A stretch of DNA of 64,000 nt. It comes from BOG-908 sp963751795 (GTDB taxonomy: Bacteria; Pseudomonadota; Alphaproteobacteria; Acetobacterales; Acetobacteraceae). The first letter of the stretch is position 1. Each line of letters begins with the position of its first letter. Positions 1 to 9,700 of this stretch are shown one piece after another. Under the pieces are notes generated by a model. The model was given only the letters and a program-made list of their open reading frames with translations. It was not told the origin of the DNA and did no database searches. The stretch is from NCBI GenBank assembly GCA_963751795.1, contig CAVVVI010000004.1, positions 124,001 through 188,000 on the forward strand. The letters are read 5' to 3'. Made by a program: the position numbers and the translations under genes.

Positions 1-2
1 GA

Positions 3-131
3 GAGCGCGAACGCGAGGAAGCGGCACGCCAGCACGCCGTCGATAGCCCCGAATACCGTGGCGATCCCGCACGTTCCGAGCAGGACGGCTACCGGGGCGA
101 CAACCGCGACGCCGGCGACGCGCCACGCTGA
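3..131 (+). CDS. Possible 3' end of an upstream gene (partial)
   Basis: A frame open from the window edge ends in TGA at 129-131. Its 42 residues are very hydrophilic, with alternating Glu/Arg at the start and a Gly-Asp-Arg-rich tail ending GDAPR. That could be the low-complexity C-terminus of a larger protein. No domain is recognisable and another forward frame is also open here, so this is a weak call. Confidence 0.3.
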   Translation, partial: EREREEAARQHAVDSPEYRGDPARSEQDGYRGDNRDAGDAPR

Positions 132-215
132 GCGGGCCCGGGCGGGGCGCGGCGTTCCGCGCAAGCTGAAGGTCTGACGTCCCCACCCGACCCCACGCCC
201 ACACGGAGCGATCGC

Positions 216-1109
216 ATGCCCTACGATTTCGCCATCGCCGACGTGTTCACCGAGGCGGCGTTCGGCGGCAACCAGCTTGCCGTCGTTCTGGATGCGCAGG
301 GCCTGTCCTCCGGGCAAATGCAGGCCATCGCACGCGAGTTCAATTTCTCGGAAACGACGTTCGTGCTGCCGCCCACCACGCCGGGGGCGAATTTCCAGCT
401 TCGCATCTTCACGCCCCGGGTCGAGCTGCAATTTGCCGGGCACCCGACGGTGGGCACAGCTTCCGTCCTCGCCTCAGCCGGAACGCTGGGCCTGCAGAGC
501 GGGCGCGGCCGCGTGGTGTTCGAGGAACGGGTGGGCCCGGTCGCCGTCGAAATCCGCATGGACGGCGCGGCACCCTGGTCACGCCTGACGGTGGAAGCCG
601 CTCTCGAAATGCCGGGCGGCGAGCCGGGCCACGATGCCATTGAAGCAGTGCTGTCGGTGCCGGCCGGCGCGGTGGTGGAAAGCTACTATGGCGGCATCGC
701 CAACCCGTTCTGCTTCGTGCGGCTGGCGAGCGAGGCGTTGGTCGATCGGGCAAGGCTCGACAAGGGCGCCTGGTCGCAGCATCTGGCCGCGGGCTGGGGC
801 CCGCAGGTGTTTCTCTTCGCCGGCGATCCGGACCAGGGCCGCCTCTATGCACGCATGTTCGCGCCGGCCTTCGGCATCGAGGAGGACCCCGCCACCGGCT
901 CCGGCGCCGCCATCCTGGCCGGCTGCATTGCCGCCCGCCGCCCCGAGGCCGATCTGGAGCTGACGCTCGACATCGCCCAGGGCGTGCTGATGGGCAGGCC
1001 CAGCCGGCTGGAAGCCTCCGCGGTCAAAAGCGGCGGCCGGGTGCGCAGCGTCAGCGTCGGCGGCGGCACGGTGGTGGTGGCCACCGGGCGGCTGAGCGTG
1101 CCGGACTGA
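216..1109 (+). CDS. PhzF family isomerase/epimerase-like protein
   Basis: The 297-residue protein matches the PhzF fold family (phenazine biosynthesis PhzF and diaminopimelate-epimerase-like proteins). The N-terminus YDFAIADVFTEAAFGGNQLAV carries the family's DVF-T-x-x-FGGN signature, and NFSETTFV supplies the catalytic-Glu region at about residue 46. LQFAGHPTVGTA is the conserved GHPT loop and EEDPATGSGAA is the second-half ATGSG motif. Length is normal for the family and it should be cytosolic. Substrates of most PhzF paralogues are unknown, so no reaction is assigned. It precedes an isocitrate-lyase-family gene by 12 bp and may be co-transcribed with it. A second, shorter PhzF paralogue lies at 50315-51094. 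Confidence 0.9.
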   Translation: MPYDFAIADVFTEAAFGGNQLAVVLDAQGLSSGQMQAIAREFNFSETTFVLPPTTPGANFQLRIFTPRVELQFAGHPTVGTASVLASAGTLGLQSGRGRVVFEERVGPVAVEIRMDGAAPWSRLTVEAALEMPGGEPGHDAIEAVLSVPAGAVVESYYGGIANPFCFVRLASEALVDRARLDKGAWSQHLAAGWGPQVFLFAGDPDQGRLYARMFAPAFGIEEDPATGSGAAILAGCIAARRPEADLELTLDIAQGVLMGRPSRLEASAVKSGGRVRSVSVGGGTVVVATGRLSVPD

Positions 1110-1121
1110 CGGGGGGGCGAC

Positions 1122-1892
1122 ATGGCCGACATCGCCAGGCAGCAGCGGTTTCGGTCGCTGCACGCGCAAGGATTTTTCGTGCTGCCCAATCCATGGGATG
1201 TCGGCAGCGCACGGCAGCTGGCGGCAATGGGCTTCCAGGCCCTGGCCACGACCAGCTCGGGCGCTGCGTGGGCTGCCGGGCTCAGCGACGGCGATCTGCC
1301 GCTGGACGCCGCGCTGGCGCATTTTCGCGCGATGGCGGATGCGACGCCACTGCCGCTGAACGCGGATTTCGAGAACGGCTTCGCCGACGACCCCGCCGAT
1401 CTCGCGGCCAACGTCGCGGCGGCGGTCGATACCGGCGTCGCGGGCCTGTCCATCGAAGATCGTCCGCGGCGCTCGAACGGCCTCTACGCCTTCGAACACG
1501 CGATACAGCGCATCAGGGCCGCACGATCGGCCATCGACGCCTCGGGACAGCAGACGCTGCTCGTGGCCCGCACCGAAGGCTTCCTGGTGGGCCAGCCGGA
1601 TCTGGAGCACACGATCGAGCGCCTGTTGGCGATGGACCAGGCCGGGGCCGACTGCCTCTACGCGCCCGGCGTGCACGAAGCCGGCGCCATCGCCAGGATC
1701 GTGCAAGCCGTGGCGCCCAAGCCGGTCAACGTTCTCCTGACCCAAGGCATGCGGCTGGGAGATCTTGCGGCGCTGGGTGTCCGCCGCGCCAGCACCGGCG
1801 GCGCGCTCGCCAGGGCAGCGCGCGACGCGCTGAGGCAGGCAGCCGAACCGCTTCGCGCGATGCTGGCCCCGTCTGGCAGCATTGCGCCATGA
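1122..1892 (+). CDS. Isocitrate lyase/phosphoenolpyruvate mutase family protein
   Basis: This 256-residue cytosolic TIM-barrel protein belongs to the ICL/PEPM superfamily, whose members make or break C-C or P-C bonds in 2-oxo acids. Family marks are the N-terminal FVLPNPWDVGSARQ segment, LATTSSGAAWA, NADFENGF (metal-binding acidic residues at about 85-88) and GVAGLSIEDR. It lacks the KKCGH motif of true isocitrate lyases, so it is better called a PEP mutase-like or carboxyphosphonoenolpyruvate mutase-like protein of unknown substrate. A G-rich tract just upstream of the ATG serves as ribosome binding site. The stop overlaps the next start as ATGA, implying translational coupling. Confidence 0.88.
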   Translation: MADIARQQRFRSLHAQGFFVLPNPWDVGSARQLAAMGFQALATTSSGAAWAAGLSDGDLPLDAALAHFRAMADATPLPLNADFENGFADDPADLAANVAAAVDTGVAGLSIEDRPRRSNGLYAFEHAIQRIRAARSAIDASGQQTLLVARTEGFLVGQPDLEHTIERLLAMDQAGADCLYAPGVHEAGAIARIVQAVAPKPVNVLLTQGMRLGDLAALGVRRASTGGALARAARDALRQAAEPLRAMLAPSGSIAP

Positions 1893-2230
1893 CGATCATG
1901 CGCATCTGGCGCGGCTGGACCACGCCCGAGAATGCCGAAGCCTATCGGCGCATCGTGACGGAAGAGGTGATCCCGGCCATCGAGGCGCGCCGGATACCGG
2001 GCTTCGAGCACATCGACGTTCTGCGCGTATCACCGGAAGGCAGGCCGGCGAACGGCGAAGTGGAGTTCGCGACCATCATGATCTTCCGCAGCGCCGCCGA
2101 TATCGCGGCCTTTGTCGGGCCGGATGTCACGCGCAGTCACGTGCCGGCAGCGGCGCAGGCGGTTCTCTCGCGCTACGACGAGCGGGCGGTGCATTACGAC
2201 GTGCTCGACCGCCGGCCGCAACCCGCCTAG
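1889..2230 (+). CDS. Antibiotic biosynthesis monooxygenase-like (ABM domain) protein
   Basis: This 113-residue protein begins at the ATG of an ATGA overlap with the preceding gene. It starts MTIMRIWRGWTTPENAEAYR, the usual N-terminus of short ferredoxin-like alpha/beta-barrel proteins of the ABM/dimeric-barrel type. It goes on to VPAIEARRIPGFEHIDVLR-like sequence and FATIMIFRS, and ends near RSHVPAAAQAVLSRYDERAVHYDVL. Such proteins usually act as homodimeric cofactor-free oxygenases or as enzyme partners. The substrate is unknown. Tight coupling suggests a shared pathway with the PEP mutase-like protein upstream. Confidence 0.75.
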   Translation: MTIMRIWRGWTTPENAEAYRRIVTEEVIPAIEARRIPGFEHIDVLRVSPEGRPANGEVEFATIMIFRSAADIAAFVGPDVTRSHVPAAAQAVLSRYDERAVHYDVLDRRPQPA

Positions 2231-2321
2231 CCGGACGAAGCTGCCACAAATCCTGCGCCGGCATGCAACGGCATGACGCCCGGTCGCGCTGACCGGATCA
2301 CACGAGTGGCGGCAAAGGGGA

Positions 2322-3482
2322 ATGGGCATGGCTGACCTGCTGCATCGCGCCGGTGAGGCGCTGCTGATGGCGTTCGGCATGTTCTGGCAGGTCGGCTGGA
2401 GCCTGGTGCTGGGCTTCATCGTGTCCGCCGTGCTGCAGGCTGTCGTCTCCAAGGAAAGCATGAGTCATGCGCTGGGCCGTGCCGGCATTCGCGAAATCGC
2501 GCTCGCGACGGCCGCCGGCGCGGCCAGTTCGAGCTGCTCCTACGCCTCCGCCTCGGTCAGCCGTACCCTGTTCAAGAAAGGTGCCGCGCTGATTCCGAGC
2601 CTCGCGTTCATCTTTGCTTCCACCAACCTCGTCGCCGAACTCGGCATCGTTCTCTATCTGCTGATGGGGTGGCAGTTCATGGCCGGCGAATGGATCGGCG
2701 GCGTGGTTCTCGTCGTCATCCTGTCCTGCGTCGTCCGGCTGACCTATCCCGCGCGGCTGGTGGAAGAAGCACGCCACCATCCCGAGCCGGGTGGCAGCCA
2801 CCAGCATGGCGATGCGGCCGAGAATGCTGGCTCCGTATGGCAGAAACTGTCGCGCCGCGAGACCTGGGTGCAGGTTGCGCAGAGTTTCACGATGGACTGG
2901 TCGATGCTGTGGAAAGACCTGCTGCTCGGCTTCCTGTTTGCCGGCGCCCTGTCGGTGTTCGTGCCGCATGGCGTGTGGCAGGCGCTGTTCGTGCAACATG
3001 CGCGCCCTTGGATCCAGGTTCCCGCCAACGCTCTGTTGGGGCCGCTCGTCGCCGTGCTCTCCTTCGTCTGTTCGATCGGCAACGTTCCCATGGCAGCCGT
3101 GCTGTGGGGCGCCGGCGTCAGTTTCGGCGGTGTGCTCGCTTTCCTGTATGCAGACCTGATCGTGTTGCCGCTGCTCGACGTGTACCGGCGCTATTACGGT
3201 TGGAAGATGGCCGCCTATATCGCCGGCGTGTTCTACACCACAATGGTTGCCTCGGCGCTGATCATGGATGTGGCGTTCAACGCGCTGGGCTGGATCCCGC
3301 AGCAGCGGCCAAACATGCACGCTGAGATGGTGCATTTCTCGTTCAACTACACGTTCTGGCTCAACGCCGCCTTCGCCGTGCTGGCGCTTGCGCTGTTCCT
3401 CCTGGCGCACAGGCAACCCATGCAGTCCAGTCATTGCGAGCACCACGCGCATCATGCACCGGGGCATGGCCACCGGCCTTAA
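2322..3482 (+). CDS. DUF318/ArsP-type permease
   Basis: This 386-residue integral membrane protein has about eight to ten hydrophobic segments in two blocks, with a charged His-rich cytoplasmic loop between them (HHPEPGGSHQHGD, about residues 150-160). The motif AASSSCSYASASV at about residue 70 is the Cys-containing signature of the COG0701/PF03773 permeases that include the organoarsenical exporter ArsP. A related SIGNVPMAA element follows in the second half. The C-terminus is again His-rich (HCEHHAHHAPGHGH), so metal handling is possible. No arsR or arsenate reductase gene lies nearby, so arsenic export is only a suggestion. A start two codons downstream (MADLL) is also possible. Confidence 0.82.
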   Translation: MGMADLLHRAGEALLMAFGMFWQVGWSLVLGFIVSAVLQAVVSKESMSHALGRAGIREIALATAAGAASSSCSYASASVSRTLFKKGAALIPSLAFIFASTNLVAELGIVLYLLMGWQFMAGEWIGGVVLVVILSCVVRLTYPARLVEEARHHPEPGGSHQHGDAAENAGSVWQKLSRRETWVQVAQSFTMDWSMLWKDLLLGFLFAGALSVFVPHGVWQALFVQHARPWIQVPANALLGPLVAVLSFVCSIGNVPMAAVLWGAGVSFGGVLAFLYADLIVLPLLDVYRRYYGWKMAAYIAGVFYTTMVASALIMDVAFNALGWIPQQRPNMHAEMVHFSFNYTFWLNAAFAVLALALFLLAHRQPMQSSHCEHHAHHAPGHGHRP

Positions 3483-3511
3483 ACTTGCGAGGCTACAACT
3501 CTATGCCTGCT

Positions 3512-5884
3512 TTATTTCGCCGGCGTGGCCTCGCTCGGGCCGCAGCCGCAACTCTCCCGTTCGAGAAGCGGCATCTCGGTCGCCGTGTCGAAACCTGTCA
3601 CTCCCGCTCTGGCCGCCAGCGCCTGCCAGTCCCGCTTTGCCTCGCCGAATGCCGCGCACGCCTCCGCGTGGCGCCCCGCCGCGAGATACACCTCGCCCAC
3701 CGGCCGCAGCACCACGGGCACGGACCGCGCCGCCTCGAAGCTGCCTGGCGAGGCCGCAGCCGTGGCCCGCACTGCGGCGAGTTCGGCGCGCGCCTGCGCC
3801 ACCGCCTCGTCGAAGCGGCCGACGGAGGCCAGCGCCTCAGCGCGCTGCGTATGCACCACGTCCACCACGTGCCGCGCGCGCGTGCTGTTCTCGAACAGGC
3901 GCATCATCTCGGCATCCGCCACGCCGCGCTCGATCACCGCCAGGCCCTCTGCGTGGCGCCCCAGCTCATCCAACACGGCGGCCACGTTCCAGGACGTAAA
4001 CGCGCTGCGCTCCAGCAGCCGCATATCCGGCAACGGGCCTCGCGCCCCGTCGAGCGTGGCAGCGGCCTGCCTGTACACCGTCAGGCTGCCCGCCACGTCG
4101 CCCAGGTAATACAGCGCATCGCCGCGCAAATTCTGCACCTGGGCCTGCAGCAGCGCCATGGGCACGCGGTCCGGCGCGGCCAGGCCTGCCAGATCGGCGG
4201 CCGCACGATCCAGCGGCGTCGCCATCTCGCCGACGCGCCCCGAATCATCGAGCAGCTCGGCCACCCCGGTCAGCGCCTGCGCCTGCGCCAGCCGCGCGCT
4301 ATCCAACCGCGTGTGGCCCGCGGTCGCCGCCGTCAACTGCACCGCTTCGTCATAAAGGCGCTGGGCCAGGGCAGCATCGTTATCCACCGTGCGGGCGATT
4401 GCCGCGCGTGCGTTCAGCGTCTGCGCCAGCGCCGTGGCGATGTCGGCGTCACCGGGGTGCCGGCCCAGCATCGCGCGCAGCGCCGTCTCCGCCTTGTGCA
4501 GATCCTGCTTGGCCGCCGGCGCATCGCCCATGCCCTGCACGTCGGGCAGCCCCAGGATACGCCCTGTTTTGGTATAGCCCTGCGCCACTTCCAGGCCGAT
4601 CGCCGGCGCCGCCCCCGGCACGCGGCTCAGCCCTTCCAGATACGCGCGCGACCGCGTCGCGATATCCCGCCGTAGCGCCGACGTGCCCGGAAACGCCTGC
4701 AACTGATCCGTCACCTCGTCGAGCAGGTAGCGCGACAGTGCCCGCACTTCGACGAAACGCCGGTCCGCCTGGGCGCGGGCGGCCTGGGCGCGTATTTCCA
4801 GTGTCGTGGTCACCACCAGGCCCGCTACCAGCCCTGCCGAGGCCGCCAGCGCTGCCGCGCTCGCCACCCGGTGCCGGCGCCAGAAGAACGCCAATCCGCG
4901 CCACCGCGTGATTGGCCGCGCGCGCACCGGATAGGAGCGGCGCAGGCGGCTCAGATCATCGGCCAGTGCCCCGCAGGATGCGTAGCGGTCTCGCGCGTCC
5001 GCCGCGCGCGCGCGGCCGATCACCGCGTGCAATTCAGCCGAGACGGCGGGCTTGCCGCATCCCGCCGTCAGCGCCGCCAGCAGGCACCCGAGCGCGAACA
5101 CATCATCGGCCGGAACGGGGCGCGCCCCATGGCGCTGCTGCGGGCTGGCATAGGCATCCGTGCAGGCCGCTGCTGCCGGATAATCCGCGGCAGCCATGGC
5201 CGAGATGCCGAAATCCAGCAGCTTCACCCCGTGCGTCGGGTCGATCAGCACGTTGCTCGGCTTGATGTCGGCATGCACCACGCCCTGCTGGTGGGCATAA
5301 CCGACCGCGTCGCACACGTCGCCCAGCAGCGCCAGCCGCGCCTGCAGGTCCAGCCCATGCCGGTCCGCATGCGCGGTGATCGGCAGGCCGCCCAGCAGCT
5401 CCATGACGATGTAGGACTGGCCGTCGGCCGTGACCCCGCCGTCGTATAGGCGGGTGATATGCGGGTGGTGCAGTCGCGCCAGGATGTCGCGCTCCTGCGC
5501 GAAGCGCATCGCTGCGGCGCCGGAAAACAGGCCGCCGCGGATCAGCTTGATCGCTACAGCCTGCTCGAACCCGCCTTCCACCCGCACGCCGCGATGCACC
5601 GTGCCCATCCCGCCCTGGCCGATCTGCCCCGCGAGTCGCCACACGCCCACGCGCTCAGGCAGAACTGCCGCCTGGGCAGGCCCGGGTGGCTCGGGCAGGC
5701 TCGTCCGCATCAGATGCGCGTCGTCCTGGGCGGCGAGCAGGCGCGCCACCCTGTCCACCAGGCCGATGTCGTCGGCCAGCATCGCTTGCAGCCGCGTCGT
5801 GCGCTCCTCTTCCGGCCAGGTCAGCGCCGCGTCGAACGCGTCCAGCGCGCGGCGTTCCCGATGCCGCGCCGCTTCGTCACGCAT
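3512..5884 (-). CDS. Serine/threonine protein kinase with transmembrane segment and C-terminal TPR-like region
   Basis: The 790-residue Hanks-type kinase has a glycine loop IGQGGMG at 88-94, the ATP-anchoring lysine in AIKLIRGG (K113), a catalytic loop HADIKPSN at 204-211 and DFG at 224-226. The catalytic loop has HAD where HRD is usual; the catalytic Asp is kept. One membrane helix lies at about 339-361, followed by roughly 430 residues of Ala/Leu-rich helical repeats resembling TPRs, which would probably be extracytoplasmic. An N-terminal 80-residue helical region precedes the kinase. Its start overlaps the upstream sigma-factor gene by 8 bp, so the two are co-transcribed. Paired ECF sigma factors and Hanks kinases are known where the kinase activates the sigma factor by phosphorylation (Vibrio EcfP/PknT), and that is a plausible role here. 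Confidence 0.92.
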   Translation of the reverse strand: MRDEAARHRERRALDAFDAALTWPEEERTTRLQAMLADDIGLVDRVARLLAAQDDAHLMRTSLPEPPGPAQAAVLPERVGVWRLAGQIGQGGMGTVHRGVRVEGGFEQAVAIKLIRGGLFSGAAAMRFAQERDILARLHHPHITRLYDGGVTADGQSYIVMELLGGLPITAHADRHGLDLQARLALLGDVCDAVGYAHQQGVVHADIKPSNVLIDPTHGVKLLDFGISAMAAADYPAAAACTDAYASPQQRHGARPVPADDVFALGCLLAALTAGCGKPAVSAELHAVIGRARAADARDRYASCGALADDLSRLRRSYPVRARPITRWRGLAFFWRRHRVASAAALAASAGLVAGLVVTTTLEIRAQAARAQADRRFVEVRALSRYLLDEVTDQLQAFPGTSALRRDIATRSRAYLEGLSRVPGAAPAIGLEVAQGYTKTGRILGLPDVQGMGDAPAAKQDLHKAETALRAMLGRHPGDADIATALAQTLNARAAIARTVDNDAALAQRLYDEAVQLTAATAGHTRLDSARLAQAQALTGVAELLDDSGRVGEMATPLDRAAADLAGLAAPDRVPMALLQAQVQNLRGDALYYLGDVAGSLTVYRQAAATLDGARGPLPDMRLLERSAFTSWNVAAVLDELGRHAEGLAVIERGVADAEMMRLFENSTRARHVVDVVHTQRAEALASVGRFDEAVAQARAELAAVRATAAASPGSFEAARSVPVVLRPVGEVYLAAGRHAEACAAFGEAKRDWQALAARAGVTGFDTATEMPLLERESCGCGPSEATPAK

Positions 5885-6428
5885 CGTCGGCCAGTTCGGC
5901 CAACAGCCAGGCGCGTGCGGACCGCCACCGCCGCTCCACCGTGCTTTCGGACAAGCCGCATTCCTGCGCGATTTCGGCCAGTGTCAGCCCCCCGTAGAAG
6001 CGCAACTCCACCACCCGCGCGCGGTCCGCATCGATGGCGAACAGTGCCGACAAGGCGTCGTCCAGCCGGTCGATCGGCAGCAGACGCCGCGCGTCCGGCC
6101 CGTCCAGCCAGGTGGTCACCTCCGGCATCTGCCGTTTGGCCGCCTTGAAGCGGCGCACCTCGTCGATCAGCGTCTGCCGCATGACGCGGGCGGAGAGCGC
6201 CAGGAAATGCGCCCGGTCCCGCCATTCGATCCTGGCCAGCTTGAGGATCCGCAGCGCCGCCTCGTGCGCCAGGTCGGTCGGCTGCATCGCAAGCTGCCCG
6301 CCATCATCGCGCAGCACCCGGCGGGCCACGGCGCGGAACTCCTGATAATGCAGCGACAGCAGTGTCTCGCGCGCAGTGGCGTCGCCCCGCAGCACGCCGT
6401 CCCACAGGGCATCGCCATCGTCGGTCAT
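5877..6428 (-). CDS. ECF-type RNA polymerase sigma factor (Sigma70_ECF family)
   Basis: This 183-residue protein has the layout of a small sigma-70 factor. Region 2 occupies about residues 20-95 (YQEFRAVARRVLRDD; ARVMRQTLIDEVRRFKAAKR resembles the PF07638 pattern). Region 4 is at about 125-180 with a helix-turn-helix (GLTLAEIAQECGLSESTVER). No anti-sigma factor is encoded next to it. The neighbour is a transmembrane Ser/Thr kinase overlapping by 8 bp. This fits sigma factors controlled by phosphorylation instead of membrane anti-sigma factors, an inference from organisation. The giant repeat protein at 6771 is a candidate target because of its position. Confidence 0.92.
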   Translation of the reverse strand: MTDDGDALWDGVLRGDATARETLLSLHYQEFRAVARRVLRDDGGQLAMQPTDLAHEAALRILKLARIEWRDRAHFLALSARVMRQTLIDEVRRFKAAKRQMPEVTTWLDGPDARRLLPIDRLDDALSALFAIDADRARVVELRFYGGLTLAEIAQECGLSESTVERRWRSARAWLLAELADDA

Positions 6429-6770
6429 GGCGGACTGTCCCGATAGGAACCAAGGTCCTCCTGTTCGCCAAGAGAACGCCCAGAGGTTTTCCTCACAGCG
6501 TGTTCACGGAAGCATCAGCAGCGCGTACCGGGCAGTTCGAAAAAACATCAGGCGCGTGTGACGGGTTCGGCCAATGCGGCACGCCTTCATGAGCAGGTTC
6601 TCCACGAGAGGATGAACGCCATGAGGAATGCAATGCGGCCCCCACCAATGTTTCAGGCTTGAAAAGTCTGCATACCAGTCCGCTGCCGTTCTGAAAAGGG
6701 ACCTGGCCGCGCCGTACCTCCCCTGAATCCCTATGACACTGCCCGCACCCAGCGGGCCTGGAGCGCGAAC
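6429..6770. other. 342-bp intergenic region between divergent sigma-kinase unit and giant repeat protein
   Basis: No convincing gene is present. The region must hold the promoters of the minus-strand sigma-kinase unit and the plus-strand repeat protein. A GGAACC hexamer at 6446-6451 resembles the -35 element of many ECF-dependent promoters. It would leave a leader of about 300 bases before 6771, and no matching -10 is obvious. A short run of A residues lies around 6541-6546. No strong terminator or repeat is visible. Confidence 0.4.
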
Positions 6771-9700
6771 ATGACGACTTGCACCTGGACCGGCGCCGCC
6801 AATGACGACAATTTCAACAACCCGGCCAACTGGTCGCCCATGCAGGTGCCCGGCGGTGCCGACACCGTTACCATCGACCCTGCCGCCGCCCTCACGCTGA
6901 ATGTCGCGGCCACCTTGGCCAACCTCACCACGGGCGCCCACGTCACCCTGACCGTTGACGACTACCAGACCTTGCAGATCGGCAACGGTACGGCTGCGGC
7001 AACGCTATCGAACGGCGGCACCATGGTCCTTAATGATGTTCATGCCGTGGCCCTGCTGGTGGATGCCGGCACCACAACGCTCGGCGGTGGCGGCACCATC
7101 GAAATGACCTCGGGCGTGATCCAGGCGAGTGCCGCGGGTCAGGTGCTCGACAATACGAACAACGTGATTGCCGGAACCGGCGCATTGGGCAACGGCACCC
7201 TGACGCTGGCAAACGCCGCTTCCGGCATCATCGATGCAAACCGGTCCGGCACAACGCTGGACATCAACACCGGCAACGCCGCCGTCAGCAATGCCGGCCT
7301 GCTCGAAGCCACCATGGGCGGCAATCTGCAGATCGACAGTTCCGTCACCAACGTCGCCGGTGGCGCCATCGCGGCCAATGGCGGCAATGTCACGCTCACC
7401 AACGGCACGATCAGCGGCGGCACGCTCAGCGCCAGCAACGGCGGTGCGATTCAAGATATCGGCGCTGTAACCCTGGCCGGTCTCACCACGCAAAGCAATG
7501 TCCGTATTGCCGACTATGCGCAGATGACCCTGCTCGGCACCATCGCCAATACCGGCGTGCTTTCCGAGGCTTACGTGCATGGCGCTGGCATCCTGGTCGG
7601 CCCCGCGGCGGGCGGCACCGTTACGCTCAACGGTGGTGGCACCGTCACGCTGGCGAGCGCCCTGCAGGCCTCCGGCCAGAACGATCACCTGACCAACGTC
7701 AACAACACGATCAACGGCTATGGCGCGCTCGGCAACGGCACCAGCCTGGCCGTCATCAACGGGGCTGCCGGCACCATCAACGCCACCGGCAGCCTTGCGC
7801 TGAACACCGGCACCGCCACGCTCGTCAATGACGGCCTGATCGAAGCCTCCACAGGCAATCTCTCGGTCGCGTCGGCGATCAGCGATGCCGCCGGTGCCCA
7901 TATCACAGCCGCCGGCGGCAATATCGATCTGCTGGACGGCAGCTCGATTGCCGGCGGCACGCTGGCGTCCACCGGCGGCGCCGCTTTCGTGGTCACGTCG
8001 GGCAGCACGTTCAGCGTGCTCGATGGCACCGCCGGCCTCACCAACAGCGGCACGGTTGTCGTCGGCGATTACGCGACCGCCATCCTGCTGGGCACCGTCA
8101 CCAACACCGGCCTCATCGCGGAAGCCTACGTGCACGGCGCCGGCTTGCTCGTCGGCCGGCAAAGCGGCGCGCTCGGCACCGTCACGCTCACCGGCGGCGG
8201 CACCGTGACGCTGGCGAGCTCTCTGCAGGCGGGCCAGTCCGGCGAGACGTTCGACAACGTCAACAATACCATCAGCGGCAGCGGCCTGCTCGGCGCTGGC
8301 ACGCATCTCGCCATCGTCAACGGCGCCGCCGGCGTGATCGACGCCACCGGCGGCCTGGTGCTGGACACCGGCACCGTGACGACGCTGAACGCCGGGCTGT
8401 TCGAGGCCACCACGAACGGTGCGCTCGTCGTCGATACCACGATCGACAACGGGGCGAGCGGCCATATTGCCGCTGCAGGTGCCGACGTGTTCCTGAGCGG
8501 CACCGGCGTGATCGAGGGTGGCACGCTGACCGGCAGCGGCGCCGGGCGCTTCGTCGTCGGCAATCTTGCCAATAACACGCTGGCGGTTCTCGATGGCACC
8601 AGAAATGCGATCACCAACGACGCCTTCATCGAGGTCACGGATTACAGCGGCCTGCTGATCAAGGGCACCTTCATCAACAACGGAACCCTGCACAACGACT
8701 ACGTGCACGGCAGCGGCATCGTTATCGGCAGCAACACCATTTTCACCAACAACGGCACGCTGCAGGCCAACCAGGAGAGCGTCACCTTTGGCGGCGGCAC
8801 CCGGCTGACGAACGACGTCCGTGGCACCCTCACCGGCGGCACTTACCAGACGAGCAACGCGTCGCTCAGCTTTGCCGCACCCGTCATTACCGCGCTCACC
8901 GCCGGCACAGTGCTCGATGAGAGCAATGGCGCCATCCTGTTCGACGGCCACGACGTGCTGTCCACCCTGCGCACCGTGCAGGCAGGTGCCACCGTTATCG
9001 TCGAGAACGGCAGCTACACCGGCACGCAGGCCCTCACGAATGCCGGCACTCTGCAGCTTAACGGCGCCACCTACGGAGTCGGCAAGTTGGCCAACCAGTC
9101 CGGCGCGGCCATCGTCGGTAATGGCACCATCGGCGCCTCGCTCAGCAATGCCGGGCTGATCGACGCCACCACCGGCGAGCTGGACCTGTTCGGCCACGTC
9201 AACACGCTCGGCGGCACTATTGCCGCCTCCTCAGGCGATTTCGTGGGCTTCGGTGGCACCACCACGCTCCTGGGCAGCGCCGTCGTCACGGCGGCCGACC
9301 TGAAGGTACTCTACCATTCCGCCCTGCATTTGGGCGCCAAGCTGACCAACACCGGCACTTTCGTCCTGAACAACTCAGCCAGCGTCAGCGGCGCCGCCTT
9401 GGTGATCACAGGAATGCTCGAACAGACCTATGGAGGAGGCGGCGTCAGCATCATCAGCTCGGCGCTCACCTCCACCGGCACCATGCAGATCGATCAGGGC
9501 AGCACCCTCTCGGTCATTGGCGGCTTCGCCAATACGGGCCTCATCCTTTCAAATGGCCTGTTTCTCGACAGCCATGCGCTTACCGGCGGCACACTCTCCG
9601 TCGGTGGATCCGGGGCCGCCGACCTGGCCACTGCCGCGCCGGCCGCCAGCACGCTGGCCGTGCTCGACATGGCCGGCGGCGCGCTGACCACCAACGGCAC

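Noticed and set aside
7005..9197. A 730-codon open frame antisense to the giant repeat protein
   Set aside because: It mirrors the repeat gene's codon bias, has low-complexity Gly/Ala/Arg-rich sequence, and lacks a ribosome site.
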